Positions 1 to 8,453 of a stretch of DNA of 64,000 nucleotides are shown here, piece by piece. Position numbers and translations under genes: made by a program. The stretch comes from Massilia sp. YIM B02443 (GTDB lineage: Bacteria; Pseudomonadota; Gammaproteobacteria; Burkholderiales; Burkholderiaceae_D): NCBI RefSeq assembly GCF_030411955.1, contig NZ_JASNRA010000001.1:186001-250000 (forward strand). Direction: 5' to 3'. Positions within the stretch are counted from its first letter, which is position 1; every line of letters starts with the position of its first letter. Under the pieces are notes generated by a model, which saw only the letters and a list, made by a program, of their open reading frames with translations, was not told the DNA's origin and made no database searches.

Positions 1-42
1 GTGGTCACGCTGGCGGCGTCGCTGTTCGTCGGCCGTCGCTAA
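1..42 (+). CDS. C-terminal tail of an upstream gene (partial)
   Basis: The first 14 codons read in one frame to a TAA stop and encode a short hydrophobic stretch ending in two arginines (VVTLAASLFVGRR). The stop overlaps the AAGGAGGG ribosome-binding site of the next gene, as expected for an upstream member of the same operon. The tail could be the end of a membrane segment, but almost all of the gene lies outside the window, so no function can be given. Confidence 0.5.
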   Translation: MVTLAASLFVGRR

Positions 43-48
43 GGAGGG
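41..48 (+). promoter_or_regulatory. Strong Shine-Dalgarno site of the tubulin-like gene
   Basis: AAGGAGGG lies 10 bases before the ATG at 59 and shares bases with the stop codon of the preceding partial gene. This fixes the start and suggests translational coupling with that gene. Confidence 0.75.
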
Positions 49-58
49 AACCAGCACC

Positions 59-3000
59 ATGGCAGAATTTCCCAACCCTTCGTCGCTGAACGCGCGCGGC
101 GGCGCGCCGGCCGATCGCGGCCCGGCAGAACTCAAGGTCGACCTGCGCCCGACGCTGTTCATCGGCGCCGGCGGCACCGGCATGGAAGTCATGCTGCGCA
201 TCCGCCGCCGCATCCTGTCGGCGGTGTGGAACCGGCGCCATCCCACGCGCGTGGAATCGATCGCCGACTTCCCGGTGGCGCGCTTCCTGCACTTCGACCT
301 CGACAACAACGCCATCATCGACGAAGGCAAGTCGCAGCGCACCGATCCCTGGTACGAACTGGTGCGCCTCACCGACGAGGAACGCCTGGTCGAGCCGCTC
401 GACCTGCCGCAATACCACGAGTCCGACGACAGTCTGGCGCGCTTTCCGCTGATCGAAAGCTGGATGCCGCTGCGTCCCAAGAAACTGCGCTCGCTCGGCA
501 TCGACCCGTCGAAAGGCGCGGGCCAGATCCGCGCGCTGGCGCGCCTGTACCTGTTCGACAAATATCCGAAGCTGCGCGGGCGCATCAAGGGCGCGCTGAA
601 TTACCTGAGCAGCAACGCCGGCATCGAACGCAAGGAGAACTACCAGCGCCTCGGCCTGCAGGTCGACACCTCCAAATTCCGCATCGTCGTCATCGCGTCG
701 GCCGCCGGCGGCACCGGTGCCGGCAGCGCGCTCGACCTGGGCTGGCTGGCCAAGGCGATCGCGCGGCAGGAAGTGTCCGACAGCCAGGTCGACCTGGTGC
801 TGTTGATGCCGTCCGGCTTCGCCAAGGCCAACAAGGAGCGCACCGAAGCCAATGCCTACGCCACGCTGATGGAACTGGAAACGGCGATGCGCGACATGAA
901 CGCCAACGTATCCTGGATGGACCCGGACAGCATCGCCGGCAAGGGCGCGCCGTTCGACGACGTGTATTTCGTCGACACCGCCAACCTGGCCAACAAGGCC
1001 ACGCTGGATGTGAAGGACGCCTACCAGATGGTGGCCGACAGCCTGTTCGAAGACTTCGCATCGGCCGATTTCGCCAACCGCAAGCGCTCGGTGGCGGTCA
1101 ACCAGCAGCAGCACAAGCTGGGACCCTACAACCCGCGTGTGCCCGAGGCGCGCTTCGGCGACATGCGGCTGTCGTACTCGAAAGTCTATTCCGCCTTCGG
1201 CCAGGCGGTGCTCGACACCCAGCAAAGCCTGCACCAGGACATCCGCGCCTACGAACTGGCGGCGCTGATGGTCAAGGAATTCTTCGGCCTGGCCGGCAGC
1301 GACGGCAACGGGGCCGGCCTCGCACGCCGCGCCGGCGACGCCGAACGCGACGCCTTCATGCGCGACCAGCTGGAGATGGGCGAGCGCCCCTTCGACGACT
1401 TCCCCGACCTGCGCAAGGGCGCGGCCGACGTCACGCCGTTCAACGAATACGCACTCACCGGCGCGCTGCTGCAGGACCGCGACGGCCGCTCGCTGCTGGA
1501 ACGGGTCGAGAGCCGGGTGCAGCTCGAGATGGACCGCATCATGGCCTCGTACGACATCAAGTTGTGGCGCGAGCGCGTGGCCGAGCTGCTGCCGCAACTC
1601 GAGCGCGACGCCATCCGCGAAGCCGGCGCCACTGCCGAGACCAGCGAAGACCGCATCCGCCGCCACACCGGCGAGCTGCTGGGCCGCCTGAAGGGCCGCG
1701 TGCGCGAGCGCCTGTACGCGCTGCTCGACGACCGCCGCCAGGGCGGTCTCGAATTCGTGCTGTCGCTGCTGGAGCAGGTCAAGGGACGGTTGCAACAGCG
1801 CGACCTGGCCAATGCGGAACGCAACGGCCGCCGCTACCGCGAGGTGCGCGACGTGCTGCGCACGCGCCAGGTCGAAGAATCGCTCGCCAACCTGGACCAG
1901 GCCGCCGGCCGCCTGTTCGGCAAGGAGCCGCAGGCGCGCGAAGTGATGGGCCACCTCAAGCGCGACCTGGCCGACTACCTGCGCTTCCACCTGCTGGCGG
2001 TGGCATCGCAGCAGGCGATCGAGGTGATGCGCTCGATGTCGGCCTGGCTCGGCGACCCCGAGAAGACCGACGAACAGGGCCAGGCGCAGTGGAGCGGCAT
2101 CGCCGGCGAATTCCAGGATGGCCGGCGCCAGGTCCAGGCGATGCTGGCGGCGGTCGATGCCCGCATCCGCCAGCTGCGCGCCGACGCGCGCGAGGAGCAC
2201 GCCACCACCATCAAGCTCGGGGTCGACGTGGCGCCGGCGCCGGTGCGCCTGACGGGTGACGTCAGCCAGTGGAGCGAAGAAGTGCTGCTCGAATTCGGCG
2301 GCTCCGCGCGCCTGTTCCCGCAACTGGGCGACGAGCGCCTGCGCACCGACCTGCTGCTCAAGCTGTTCCGCCGCGCGCAGCTGCAGCTGTCGAGCCAGGG
2401 CGCCGACCTGGCCGAGCCGCCCGACCCGCTGCTGGAGCAGCTGTCGGCCCTGTCGCCGCAGGAACGCCAGCGCATCTTCGCCGAATGGATCAGGAGCGCC
2501 ATGCCGTGGGTAAACGCGCGCTTCTCGGCCGAGTTCACGCCGAACGCCGACCAGTTCAAGTGCTTCATCGGCGTCGGCGACCCGGTTGCGTGGCGCCGCA
2601 TGGAGCTTGAAATCCGCGCCGCGGTGCCGACCGGGTACTTCCACGGCGACCTGGTCTCGGTGGTCAACACCGGCGTCGCCGGGCGCGCGGTGTGCTACAT
2701 CGAACTGTCGGGCTATCCGATGACGGTGCTGCGCGGCCTGCCGACCTGGCGCGCCTCGTACCAGATCGAGAACCCGAAGATCCCGACCCACCTGCACTTC
2801 GACGCCACGCGCTTTCGCCATCCGATCTCGCCGTCGATGGATGAACTGGGGCGCCTGGCCGACGACTACGAGTGGTTCTTGCAGGCGATCGCGCTCGGCG
2901 TCATCCGCCGCAAGCCCGAGCTGGGCGACCGCGAGGCCGCGTTCCAGCCGCGCGGCCAGTACCTGTTCGAGGTCGAGCCGGGATCGGGCGAGTGGCTCCA

Positions 3001-3727
3001 GATCGGCAACGAATACGCGATCCGCGCCAACGGCCTGCCGTCGTACTATCGCGAGGGGGTGATCGCGGCGGTGCAGCAGAAACTGGGGTCGATGGGGCCG
3101 CACCGCCTGGCCTTGTTGGCGGCGCTGATGCGCCACTACCAGCTGCGCGTCTACGAGCCGCGCCTGGAAGTCGACGAGACCGGCGCCCAGCTGCCGTCGC
3201 CGTCGCTGCCCAACATCACCGCGCGCCGCCTGTATGACAGCTGGATCCGGCGCGCGGCCAGCGCCGATCCGTCGCTGTCCTCCAGCCAGATCGAGACCGC
3301 GCTGGCCGGCATCGAGGGCTGGACCGAGGCGGTGCCGGGGTCGCACCAGGACGCCTACGGCTGGGAAGTCGAGCGCGCGGTGGACAAGCGCGTGATCCTG
3401 CCCGAGTACCTGGCCAGCGAGGAGCGGGCAGGGGCGGCCTTGACGGGACGCGCGGCCGCAACGGCGCCGGCATCGCCGTCGGCCGCGCCGCGCTTCAAGC
3501 TGTTCGCCGGCGGCGCCCAGCGCGGGCCGTTCACGGTGAGCGAGATCGCCGCCATGGCCGCGCGCGGCGAGATCGACGGCGCCACGCGCGCCTGGGACAT
3601 GCGCTGGAATCCGAAGATCGGCAAATGGAGCACGGTCGGCGCGCTGCCCGAGCTGGCAGCGGCGCTGAACGCGGGCAGGGACGACGGCATTCCCGACCCC
3701 GACGACGGCGTCCCCGATCCTGAATGA
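59..3727 (+). CDS. Large FtsZ/tubulin-superfamily protein with C-terminal GYF-type domain
   Basis: The 1222-residue protein carries two hallmarks of a tubulin/FtsZ nucleotide-binding fold: a glycine loop GAGGTG near residues 36-41 and the tubulin signature AAGGTGAGSAL near 215-225. It belongs to the large 'tubulin-like' class (Pfam Tubulin_2 type), which has been proposed, not shown, to act in membrane remodelling. FtsZ itself is only about 380-400 residues. The middle (about 480-720) is charged and helix-rich. The last 80 residues match a GYF_2 module (FKLFAGGAQRGPF ... WDMRWNPKIGKW), normally a proline-rich-peptide binder, followed by an acidic DPDD tail. Its stop codon overlaps the next start (ATGA), and that next protein has a long proline-rich linker that the GYF domain could bind. 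The cellular role is unknown. Confidence 0.8.
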   Translation: MAEFPNPSSLNARGGAPADRGPAELKVDLRPTLFIGAGGTGMEVMLRIRRRILSAVWNRRHPTRVESIADFPVARFLHFDLDNNAIIDEGKSQRTDPWYELVRLTDEERLVEPLDLPQYHESDDSLARFPLIESWMPLRPKKLRSLGIDPSKGAGQIRALARLYLFDKYPKLRGRIKGALNYLSSNAGIERKENYQRLGLQVDTSKFRIVVIASAAGGTGAGSALDLGWLAKAIARQEVSDSQVDLVLLMPSGFAKANKERTEANAYATLMELETAMRDMNANVSWMDPDSIAGKGAPFDDVYFVDTANLANKATLDVKDAYQMVADSLFEDFASADFANRKRSVAVNQQQHKLGPYNPRVPEARFGDMRLSYSKVYSAFGQAVLDTQQSLHQDIRAYELAALMVKEFFGLAGSDGNGAGLARRAGDAERDAFMRDQLEMGERPFDDFPDLRKGAADVTPFNEYALTGALLQDRDGRSLLERVESRVQLEMDRIMASYDIKLWRERVAELLPQLERDAIREAGATAETSEDRIRRHTGELLGRLKGRVRERLYALLDDRRQGGLEFVLSLLEQVKGRLQQRDLANAERNGRRYREVRDVLRTRQVEESLANLDQAAGRLFGKEPQAREVMGHLKRDLADYLRFHLLAVASQQAIEVMRSMSAWLGDPEKTDEQGQAQWSGIAGEFQDGRRQVQAMLAAVDARIRQLRADAREEHATTIKLGVDVAPAPVRLTGDVSQWSEEVLLEFGGSARLFPQLGDERLRTDLLLKLFRRAQLQLSSQGADLAEPPDPLLEQLSALSPQERQRIFAEWIRSAMPWVNARFSAEFTPNADQFKCFIGVGDPVAWRRMELEIRAAVPTGYFHGDLVSVVNTGVAGRAVCYIELSGYPMTVLRGLPTWRASYQIENPKIPTHLHFDATRFRHPISPSMDELGRLADDYEWFLQAIALGVIRRKPELGDREAAFQPRGQYLFEVEPGSGEWLQIGNEYAIRANGLPSYYREGVIAAVQQKLGSMGPHRLALLAALMRHYQLRVYEPRLEVDETGAQLPSPSLPNITARRLYDSWIRRAASADPSLSSSQIETALAGIEGWTEAVPGSHQDAYGWEVERAVDKRVILPEYLASEERAGAALTGRAAATAPASPSAAPRFKLFAGGAQRGPFTVSEIAAMAARGEIDGATRAWDMRWNPKIGKWSTVGALPELAAALNAGRDDGIPDPDDGVPDPE

Positions 3728-4575
3728 AGGCGGGCATGGAGCACAACGACACCATCTACCGCTGCATCAACGCCGACTGCGGCCGCGCGTTTCCACGCCG
3801 GGTGAACTTCTGCCCGTGGTGCGGGACGGCGCAGCAGGCGGGGGCGACGCCTGCGCTGGCGGCGGCCGGGCCGGTACTCGCCAAGGCGGAGCCGCCGCCG
3901 GCCGCCGCCGCGCGCGCCGCCGCCGCACCGGTAACGCCGCCACCTGCGCCAGCGCCAACTCCTGCGGCACCTCCTGCGCCACCGCCTCAGGCCAGGCCCG
4001 CTGCGGCCGCGCCACCGCGTGCAGCCGCATCGCCGCTGTCGTCATTGCCTCCGTTGCCGCCGATCCCACCGGTGCCGCCGGTGCGTGGCGCGGCCTCCGG
4101 ATCGGCGCCACGCGCACCGGCGCCGCCGGGCCGCAAGCCGATCCGCCTGCGCTGGTGGCTGATCGCCCTCGGCGCCCTGTGGCTGGCCTGGATGCTGACC
4201 AAGCCGACCGAGGCCCGCATCGAACGGCGCATGAAAGCGGCCATCGCGCTGGCCCAGGAATGCAAGCCGCGCGAAGCGCAGGACGCGCTGATCGCGCTGC
4301 GCAAGACGCGCGCCACACCGGCGCAGCTGCGCCAGGTGCAGGACGCGCTCAACGAAGCGGCCGCCGCCTGCACCCGCGCCGAACGCCGCCGCAGCGCCTG
4401 GAAGGAAACCAGCGCCGCCGCCGAGCGCCTGCTGAACGCCAATAGCATCGAACGCGCGCGCAGCCGCCTGTCGGCCTTCACCAAGCGCTGGGGCGAAGAC
4501 GAGCAGACGCGCGAGCTGCGGCGCCGCATCGACGCCGAACGCCATCCGCTGGCGGACCCGTCGCGCAGCGAATGA
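3724..4575 (+). CDS. Zinc-ribbon, proline-rich, single-pass membrane protein
   Basis: The 283-residue protein starts with a four-cysteine zinc ribbon (C14, C19, C30, C33; CINADC ... CPWC). A very proline/alanine-rich linker follows (about 40-138), then one transmembrane segment (about 144-158, RWWLIALGALWLAWML). The last 120 residues are basic, helical and possibly coiled-coil. The ATG overlaps the stop of the tubulin-like gene by four bases; a second in-frame ATG four codons later is also possible. The tight coupling, and a proline-rich stretch beside a partner with a GYF-type domain, suggest that this is its membrane anchor or partner. That interaction is inference. No enzyme motif is visible. 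Confidence 0.7.
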   Translation: MKAGMEHNDTIYRCINADCGRAFPRRVNFCPWCGTAQQAGATPALAAAGPVLAKAEPPPAAAARAAAAPVTPPPAPAPTPAAPPAPPPQARPAAAAPPRAAASPLSSLPPLPPIPPVPPVRGAASGSAPRAPAPPGRKPIRLRWWLIALGALWLAWMLTKPTEARIERRMKAAIALAQECKPREAQDALIALRKTRATPAQLRQVQDALNEAAAACTRAERRRSAWKETSAAAERLLNANSIERARSRLSAFTKRWGEDEQTRELRRRIDAERHPLADPSRSE

Positions 4576-4647
4576 AGCCTCGCCCGGCGCCGGATCATGG
4601 CGCGGGCCGGTGTATCATCGACATGTTTGAACAGACAGGAGCAGGAC

Positions 4648-4938
4648 ATGAAAGCAACGATGGGAGCGCTGCTGGTCTTGGCGGCGCTGGCCGGATGCGG
4701 CCGCGACGACGCCGGCGCCGGCCCGGCCGAGCGCGTGGGCAAGGCGATCGACAACGCCGGCGCCAAGGTCACCAACTCGGTCCAGGACGAACTGGCCAAG
4801 GTCGACCGCGCCACCGAAGCCGCCCGCGACAAGGTCAAGGACGCCACCCGCGACGCCAGCCGCGGCCTGGACCGCGCCACCGACGAAGTGGGCAAGCACG
4901 TGGAACGCGTCGGCGAGAAGATGCAGCAGAAGGACTGA
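4648..4938 (+). CDS. Small lipoprotein with amphipathic repeats
   Basis: The 96-residue product has a short signal peptide ending in the lipobox LAGC (C17), so it is probably lipidated. The mature part is strongly charged and helical, with a repeating A-K/R-D-E pattern (DKVKDATRDASRGLDRATDEVGK), like LEA- or apolipoprotein-like periplasmic helices. The start at 4648 is chosen over an upstream in-frame start because AGGAGCAGGA precedes it and the lipoprotein signal begins there. It follows the zinc-ribbon gene by 72 bases, so co-transcription is possible. No specific function is recognised. Confidence 0.7.
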   Translation: MKATMGALLVLAALAGCGRDDAGAGPAERVGKAIDNAGAKVTNSVQDELAKVDRATEAARDKVKDATRDASRGLDRATDEVGKHVERVGEKMQQKD

Positions 4939-4963
4939 CGTCCGTGTGAGCGTCGCCGGCGTG

Positions 4964-5359
4964 TCAGTCGGTGACCTTGCCCCGCAATGCCTTGATCTGC
5001 CCACTGCGCGTTTTGGCATCCAGGCGCCGCACCTGCGACCCCCGTGTCGGCCGCGTCGGCCGCCGCACCGTCGGCACCACCGCCGCCTGATCCACCAGCG
5101 CCTGCAGCCGGCGCAGCGCGTCTTCCTTGTTCTGCTCCAGGCTGCGCGACTGCTGCGCCTTGATCACCAGCACACCTTCGCCCGTGATGCGCGCGTCGCG
5201 CAGCGCAAGCAGCCGCTCCTTCACGTGCCCCGGCAGCGACGACGCCGCGATATCGAATCGCGCATGCACCGCGCACGACACCTTGTTCACGTTCTGCCCA
5301 CCCGGCCCCTGGGCCCGGATGGCGCTGAACTCGACTTCCGCTGGATTGATGACTGCCAT
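4964..5359 (-). CDS. arfB: Alternative ribosome-rescue factor ArfB (peptidyl-tRNA hydrolase)
   Basis: The 131-residue protein has the catalytic GGQ motif (residues 20-22, in AQGPGGQNVNKV) of class I release-factor-like hydrolases and a basic C-terminal tail rich in Arg and Lys. This is the compact architecture of ArfB/YaeJ, which enters stalled ribosomes without a stop codon, places its tail in the empty mRNA channel and hydrolyses the peptidyl-tRNA. The length matches E. coli ArfB (about 140). It converges with the lipoprotein gene, 25 bases apart. No strong Shine-Dalgarno sequence precedes the ATG. Confidence 0.9.
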   Translation of the reverse strand: MAVINPAEVEFSAIRAQGPGGQNVNKVSCAVHARFDIAASSLPGHVKERLLALRDARITGEGVLVIKAQQSRSLEQNKEDALRRLQALVDQAAVVPTVRRPTRPTRGSQVRRLDAKTRSGQIKALRGKVTD

Positions 5360-5616
5360 GACGATTCTGGATAACGATGACCCGGCACGTCGACCGCGCG
5401 CCGCTGCCGCATTGTAAGCGCTGGCGCCAGATCAGGAGGCGCACACGATCGCCCAGGTACATGGCCACCGCCGCGCCGACAAACGCCCGGGATGCCGTCG
5501 CGATGCCCATCGCTTTCTTAGGCGTTCCTAGTTTGGCGGCATTGCTTCCAGGACGCGCGCCACGGCCAGCACACCATTCAGAACCTTGTCCGCTACTGCG
5601 GCTGGGAGCCCCATGA

Positions 5617-5880
5617 TTACCACTCCGCCGAGTTGCTGGCCGCCGACGTGTCCCTCTCACCGAGCTTGAGCTCCAGCTCTAATGCCGAGCACCAGCTGAG
5701 CAGCTGCTTGACGCTGAGTTCCTCGGGATGATTCTCGAGGTGCGAAAGACGATTCTGGCTGACCCCGACATAGCCTGCCAGGGTAGCTTGCGTCATCTTG
5801 TGCCTTTTGCGCGTGGTTTTGAGGAGCTGCCCGAGGTGGGCCGCCGTGGATAGCGTGTGGGCTGTGGGCGCGAAGGACAT
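5617..5880 (-). CDS. Xre/HipB-type DNA-binding regulator (orphan)
   Basis: The 87-residue protein has a Xre-family helix-turn-helix between about residues 14 and 72 (LGQLLKTTRKRHKMTQATLA ... VSQNRLSHLENHPEELSV). Size and layout resemble HipB-type antitoxins, but no HipA kinase or other toxin gene follows. The 257 bases between its stop and arfB contain no convincing ORF. A long AT-rich palindrome lies directly upstream (5892-5950) and is a likely autoregulatory operator. No Shine-Dalgarno sequence is seen, so the transcript may be leaderless. It could be a remnant or solitary antitoxin, or a stand-alone regulator. Confidence 0.7.
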   Translation of the reverse strand: MSFAPTAHTLSTAAHLGQLLKTTRKRHKMTQATLAGYVGVSQNRLSHLENHPEELSVKQLLSWCSALELELKLGERDTSAASNSAEW

Positions 5881-5891
5881 GATGAATATGC

Positions 5892-5950
5892 GATATTCGG
5901 ATATCTAACTTTTATCTGAAATACAGATAAAGTTAATATATCCGAATATC
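5892..5950. promoter_or_regulatory. Large AT-rich palindromic operator upstream of the Xre regulator
   Basis: Two 27-base arms (5892-5918 and 5924-5950) form a near-perfect inverted repeat around a 5-base centre. Each arm starts with GATATTCGGATAT and ends in TTATCTG, so it also contains nested smaller palindromes (TATCTG/CAGATA; GATATTCGGATATC). The interval is much more AT-rich than its surroundings and covers the promoter region of the 5617-5880 gene. It is best read as a multi-site operator for cooperative binding of the Xre protein, by analogy with HipB autoregulation. Binding itself is inference. Confidence 0.6.
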
Positions 5951-6098
5951 AGATAAATCGAACTTGGAAGGTTCGGCCGGGCGCGCACTAACTCGATTTC
6001 ATCTCACATGGTGTTCGACAGATGAAACACCCACGAGATGTGCTGCTATTTTACGAAGTGTGGATTCGGCGACTTGGCGGGCGAGTAAAACACAGTCC

Positions 6099-8168
6099 TC
6101 AGGCGCTCGCCACCCGCAACGCTTCGCGCTCACCCATCACCACCGACAGCTCGACCTGCCCGGCGCGCCACGCCTGCTCCAGGTTCTGCTCGATCTCGTC
6201 GAGGCTGACGCCATCCGCATCGGCAAAGCCGCGCACGCCGTAGGCGCGGTTGCGGCCGTGCGACTTGGCCAGGTACAGCGCCATGTCGACCAGGTTGACC
6301 GCGCGTTCCCATTCCAGCACCTGACGGCCCACCGCGAGCGGGAACGGCGAGTAGCCGATCGACACCTGCACGCTCAGGCTCGCGCCGCCGTGCACGATGC
6401 GGGTATTGGCAATCCCGGTCAGGATGCGTTCGGCCAGTTCGTCCAGGCTGTTGCGCGACGCGGCAGGCAGGAAGGCGAGGAACTCTTCGCCGCCCCAGCG
6501 CACGATCATGTCGGTCTCGCGCAGGATTTCCTGCAGGCTGGCCGAAATCGTCGTCAGGACCGTGTCACCGGCGGCGTGGCCGTAAGTGTCGTTGATGTGC
6601 TTGAAATGGTCGACGTCGAGGAGGAAGAGGGCGCCGACCTGCTCATCAAGGCTGGAGGAAGGCGCCGGCAGGTCGCGCATGTACTCGAGGAAGTGGCGGC
6701 GGTTGTACAGGCCGGTGAGCGGATCACGCACGCTCTGCTGCTTCAGTTCGCGGTTCTTCTCGTGCAGCCGGGCGTTGGCCTGGCGCACCTTGCGGTACAG
6801 CGAGCCGACGATCACCGCCACCAGCGCCAGCACCACGGCCAGCAGCCACCACACGCGCTGCTGCAGGCGGCGGTTATCGAGCTCGGTCGACTTGATCAGG
6901 TTCTCGCTGCGCAGCAGTTCGATCTGGCGCTGCTTCTTGTCGGTCTCGTATTTTTCCTGCAGGTCGAGCATGGCCTGCTGGCGCCGTTTCTCGAACAGCT
7001 CGTTCGAGATCCTGCGTTCGCGGTGATAGGCGTGCAGCGCGCTGGCCAGTTCGCCGGTGCGTTCCAGCGCGGCGCCGTATTCGACCAGCGCATTCTGCAG
7101 CTCGGGCTTGTCGCCCAGCTCCTCGTAGCCGGCCAGGCCGATCTCGATATGGCGCTTGCCTTCTTCGGTGCGGCCAAGCCCGAGGTAGGCCTGGCCCAGG
7201 TTCAGGTTGGCGGTCGTGGTCAGCCGGCGGTTGTTGAGTGGACGCGCCGCTTCCAGTGCCTGCTCGGCGTACGACGCAGCCCGGCGGTACTCCTGCATCT
7301 TGAGGTAGAAATCGGACAGGTTCACCAGCGAATACACGATGCGCTTGTGGGCGCCGATCTTGCGCTCCAGCGCCAGCCCTTCCTGCAGGGCGCGCAGCGC
7401 GCGCGCGTGCTGGCCGGTGTCGATCGCCAGGCCGTATTCGGCATTCTTGATGGTCGCCATGCGTCCCGGGGAATCGGCTTTCGCGGCGGCGGCCAGCGCT
7501 TCGTCGAGCACGTCGAAGCCTTTCTCCGGCTCGCGCATGCTGGTGTACAGGCGCGCCAGCGAATTGAGGGCCATGACGATGTGCACCGGCCCGCCGTGCT
7601 CGCGCGCCAGCGCGGCCGCCGCCTGCAGCCGTTCCAGCGCCTTCGGCAGGTTGCCTTCCTCGGCATACGACTCGCCCGACGAGATGGTGGCGCGCACGCG
7701 CAGGTCGAGGTCGTCCGTGGTGGCGGCCAGCTTTTCGGCATCCCACACCAGGCGGTGCGCTTCGCCCGGACGGTGCTGGGCCGACGCCGAGTAGGCCAGC
7801 AGCAGCATGCCCTTGGCCAGGGCGCCGGTATGATCGTGCTCGCGTCCGAGCGCGATCAGCTCGTTGGCGAGCACAAAAGTTTGCGGATGATGGCCCAGGC
7901 CATGGCGCGCGGTGGCCAGCTGGTTGAGGAAGTCGATGCGCTGCGCCAGCGGCGCGGCGCGGCCTTCGGCTTCGAGCGCCTGCAGCATCGGCAGCGCGCG
8001 TTCCGGCACGAAGCGGTTGACCTCGCGGATCTCGTCCAGCCGCTGGGCCAGGCGCGTGCGCAGGGGATCGGTTTCTTCGGCGCCGGCAAACGCCGATACC
8101 ACGCACAGGGCCATGGCCAGGGCGTGGAAACGGGAGCGCATGAGGGCGCGGTGCAGGGCGGAGAACAT
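6099..8168 (-). CDS. Exported TPR-sensor diguanylate cyclase (GGEEF)
   Basis: The product of about 689 residues has an N-terminal signal peptide (ALAMALCVVSAFAGA) and a periplasmic region of TPR-like helical repeats. A single transmembrane helix (VWWLLAVVLALVAVIVGSLY) follows, then a cytoplasmic GGDEF domain. The active-site motif is GGEEF, preceded by DPLTGLYNRR and DVDHFKHINDTYGH. An RETD inhibitory site sits five residues before it, so the enzyme should make c-di-GMP and be product-inhibited. The start is uncertain: ATG at 8168 is chosen, ATG at 8141 also gives a good signal peptide, and a TTG at 8234 is open in frame. The signal sensed by the TPR region is unknown. Confidence 0.85.
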   Translation of the reverse strand: MFSALHRALMRSRFHALAMALCVVSAFAGAEETDPLRTRLAQRLDEIREVNRFVPERALPMLQALEAEGRAAPLAQRIDFLNQLATARHGLGHHPQTFVLANELIALGREHDHTGALAKGMLLLAYSASAQHRPGEAHRLVWDAEKLAATTDDLDLRVRATISSGESYAEEGNLPKALERLQAAAALAREHGGPVHIVMALNSLARLYTSMREPEKGFDVLDEALAAAAKADSPGRMATIKNAEYGLAIDTGQHARALRALQEGLALERKIGAHKRIVYSLVNLSDFYLKMQEYRRAASYAEQALEAARPLNNRRLTTTANLNLGQAYLGLGRTEEGKRHIEIGLAGYEELGDKPELQNALVEYGAALERTGELASALHAYHRERRISNELFEKRRQQAMLDLQEKYETDKKQRQIELLRSENLIKSTELDNRRLQQRVWWLLAVVLALVAVIVGSLYRKVRQANARLHEKNRELKQQSVRDPLTGLYNRRHFLEYMRDLPAPSSSLDEQVGALFLLDVDHFKHINDTYGHAAGDTVLTTISASLQEILRETDMIVRWGGEEFLAFLPAASRNSLDELAERILTGIANTRIVHGGASLSVQVSIGYSPFPLAVGRQVLEWERAVNLVDMALYLAKSHGRNRAYGVRGFADADGVSLDEIEQNLEQAWRAGQVELSVVMGEREALRVASA

Positions 8169-8453
8169 GCGATGGATCTCGCTGCGCCGGTGGTTCCGAC
8201 GAAAATGATTTGACACATTATAGGGCTGTTGCAAACCGGAAATTAACTTTCCTGATGAATGTCACCAAAATGACACAGTGCCCGCCGTTACAGGCAGACT
8301 GCATGGTTTCACATGGTTGTTCTCGATGGCTGCGAGTTGGTTTTTGTTAAATCCTCTTGGTAGGTCATCGGCCGCTGATGCGAACTGCAAGCGGTGCGCC
8401 TGCCGGCGCAGGCCGATCCTATACTGACGGCTCGCCATGACACGAGGACGGCT

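Noticed and set aside
5-3346. Very long minus-strand open frame opposite the tubulin-like gene
   Set aside because: Long antisense frames are common in GC-rich DNA. The plus-strand protein has recognisable motifs and a strong ribosome-binding site; the antisense product is low-complexity Arg/Ala/Gln/His-rich.
5377-5616. Plus-strand ORF between arfB and the Xre gene, and a search for a HipA remnant there
   Set aside because: No frame on either strand shows a kinase or toxin motif. The composition is typical of chance frames in GC-rich DNA.
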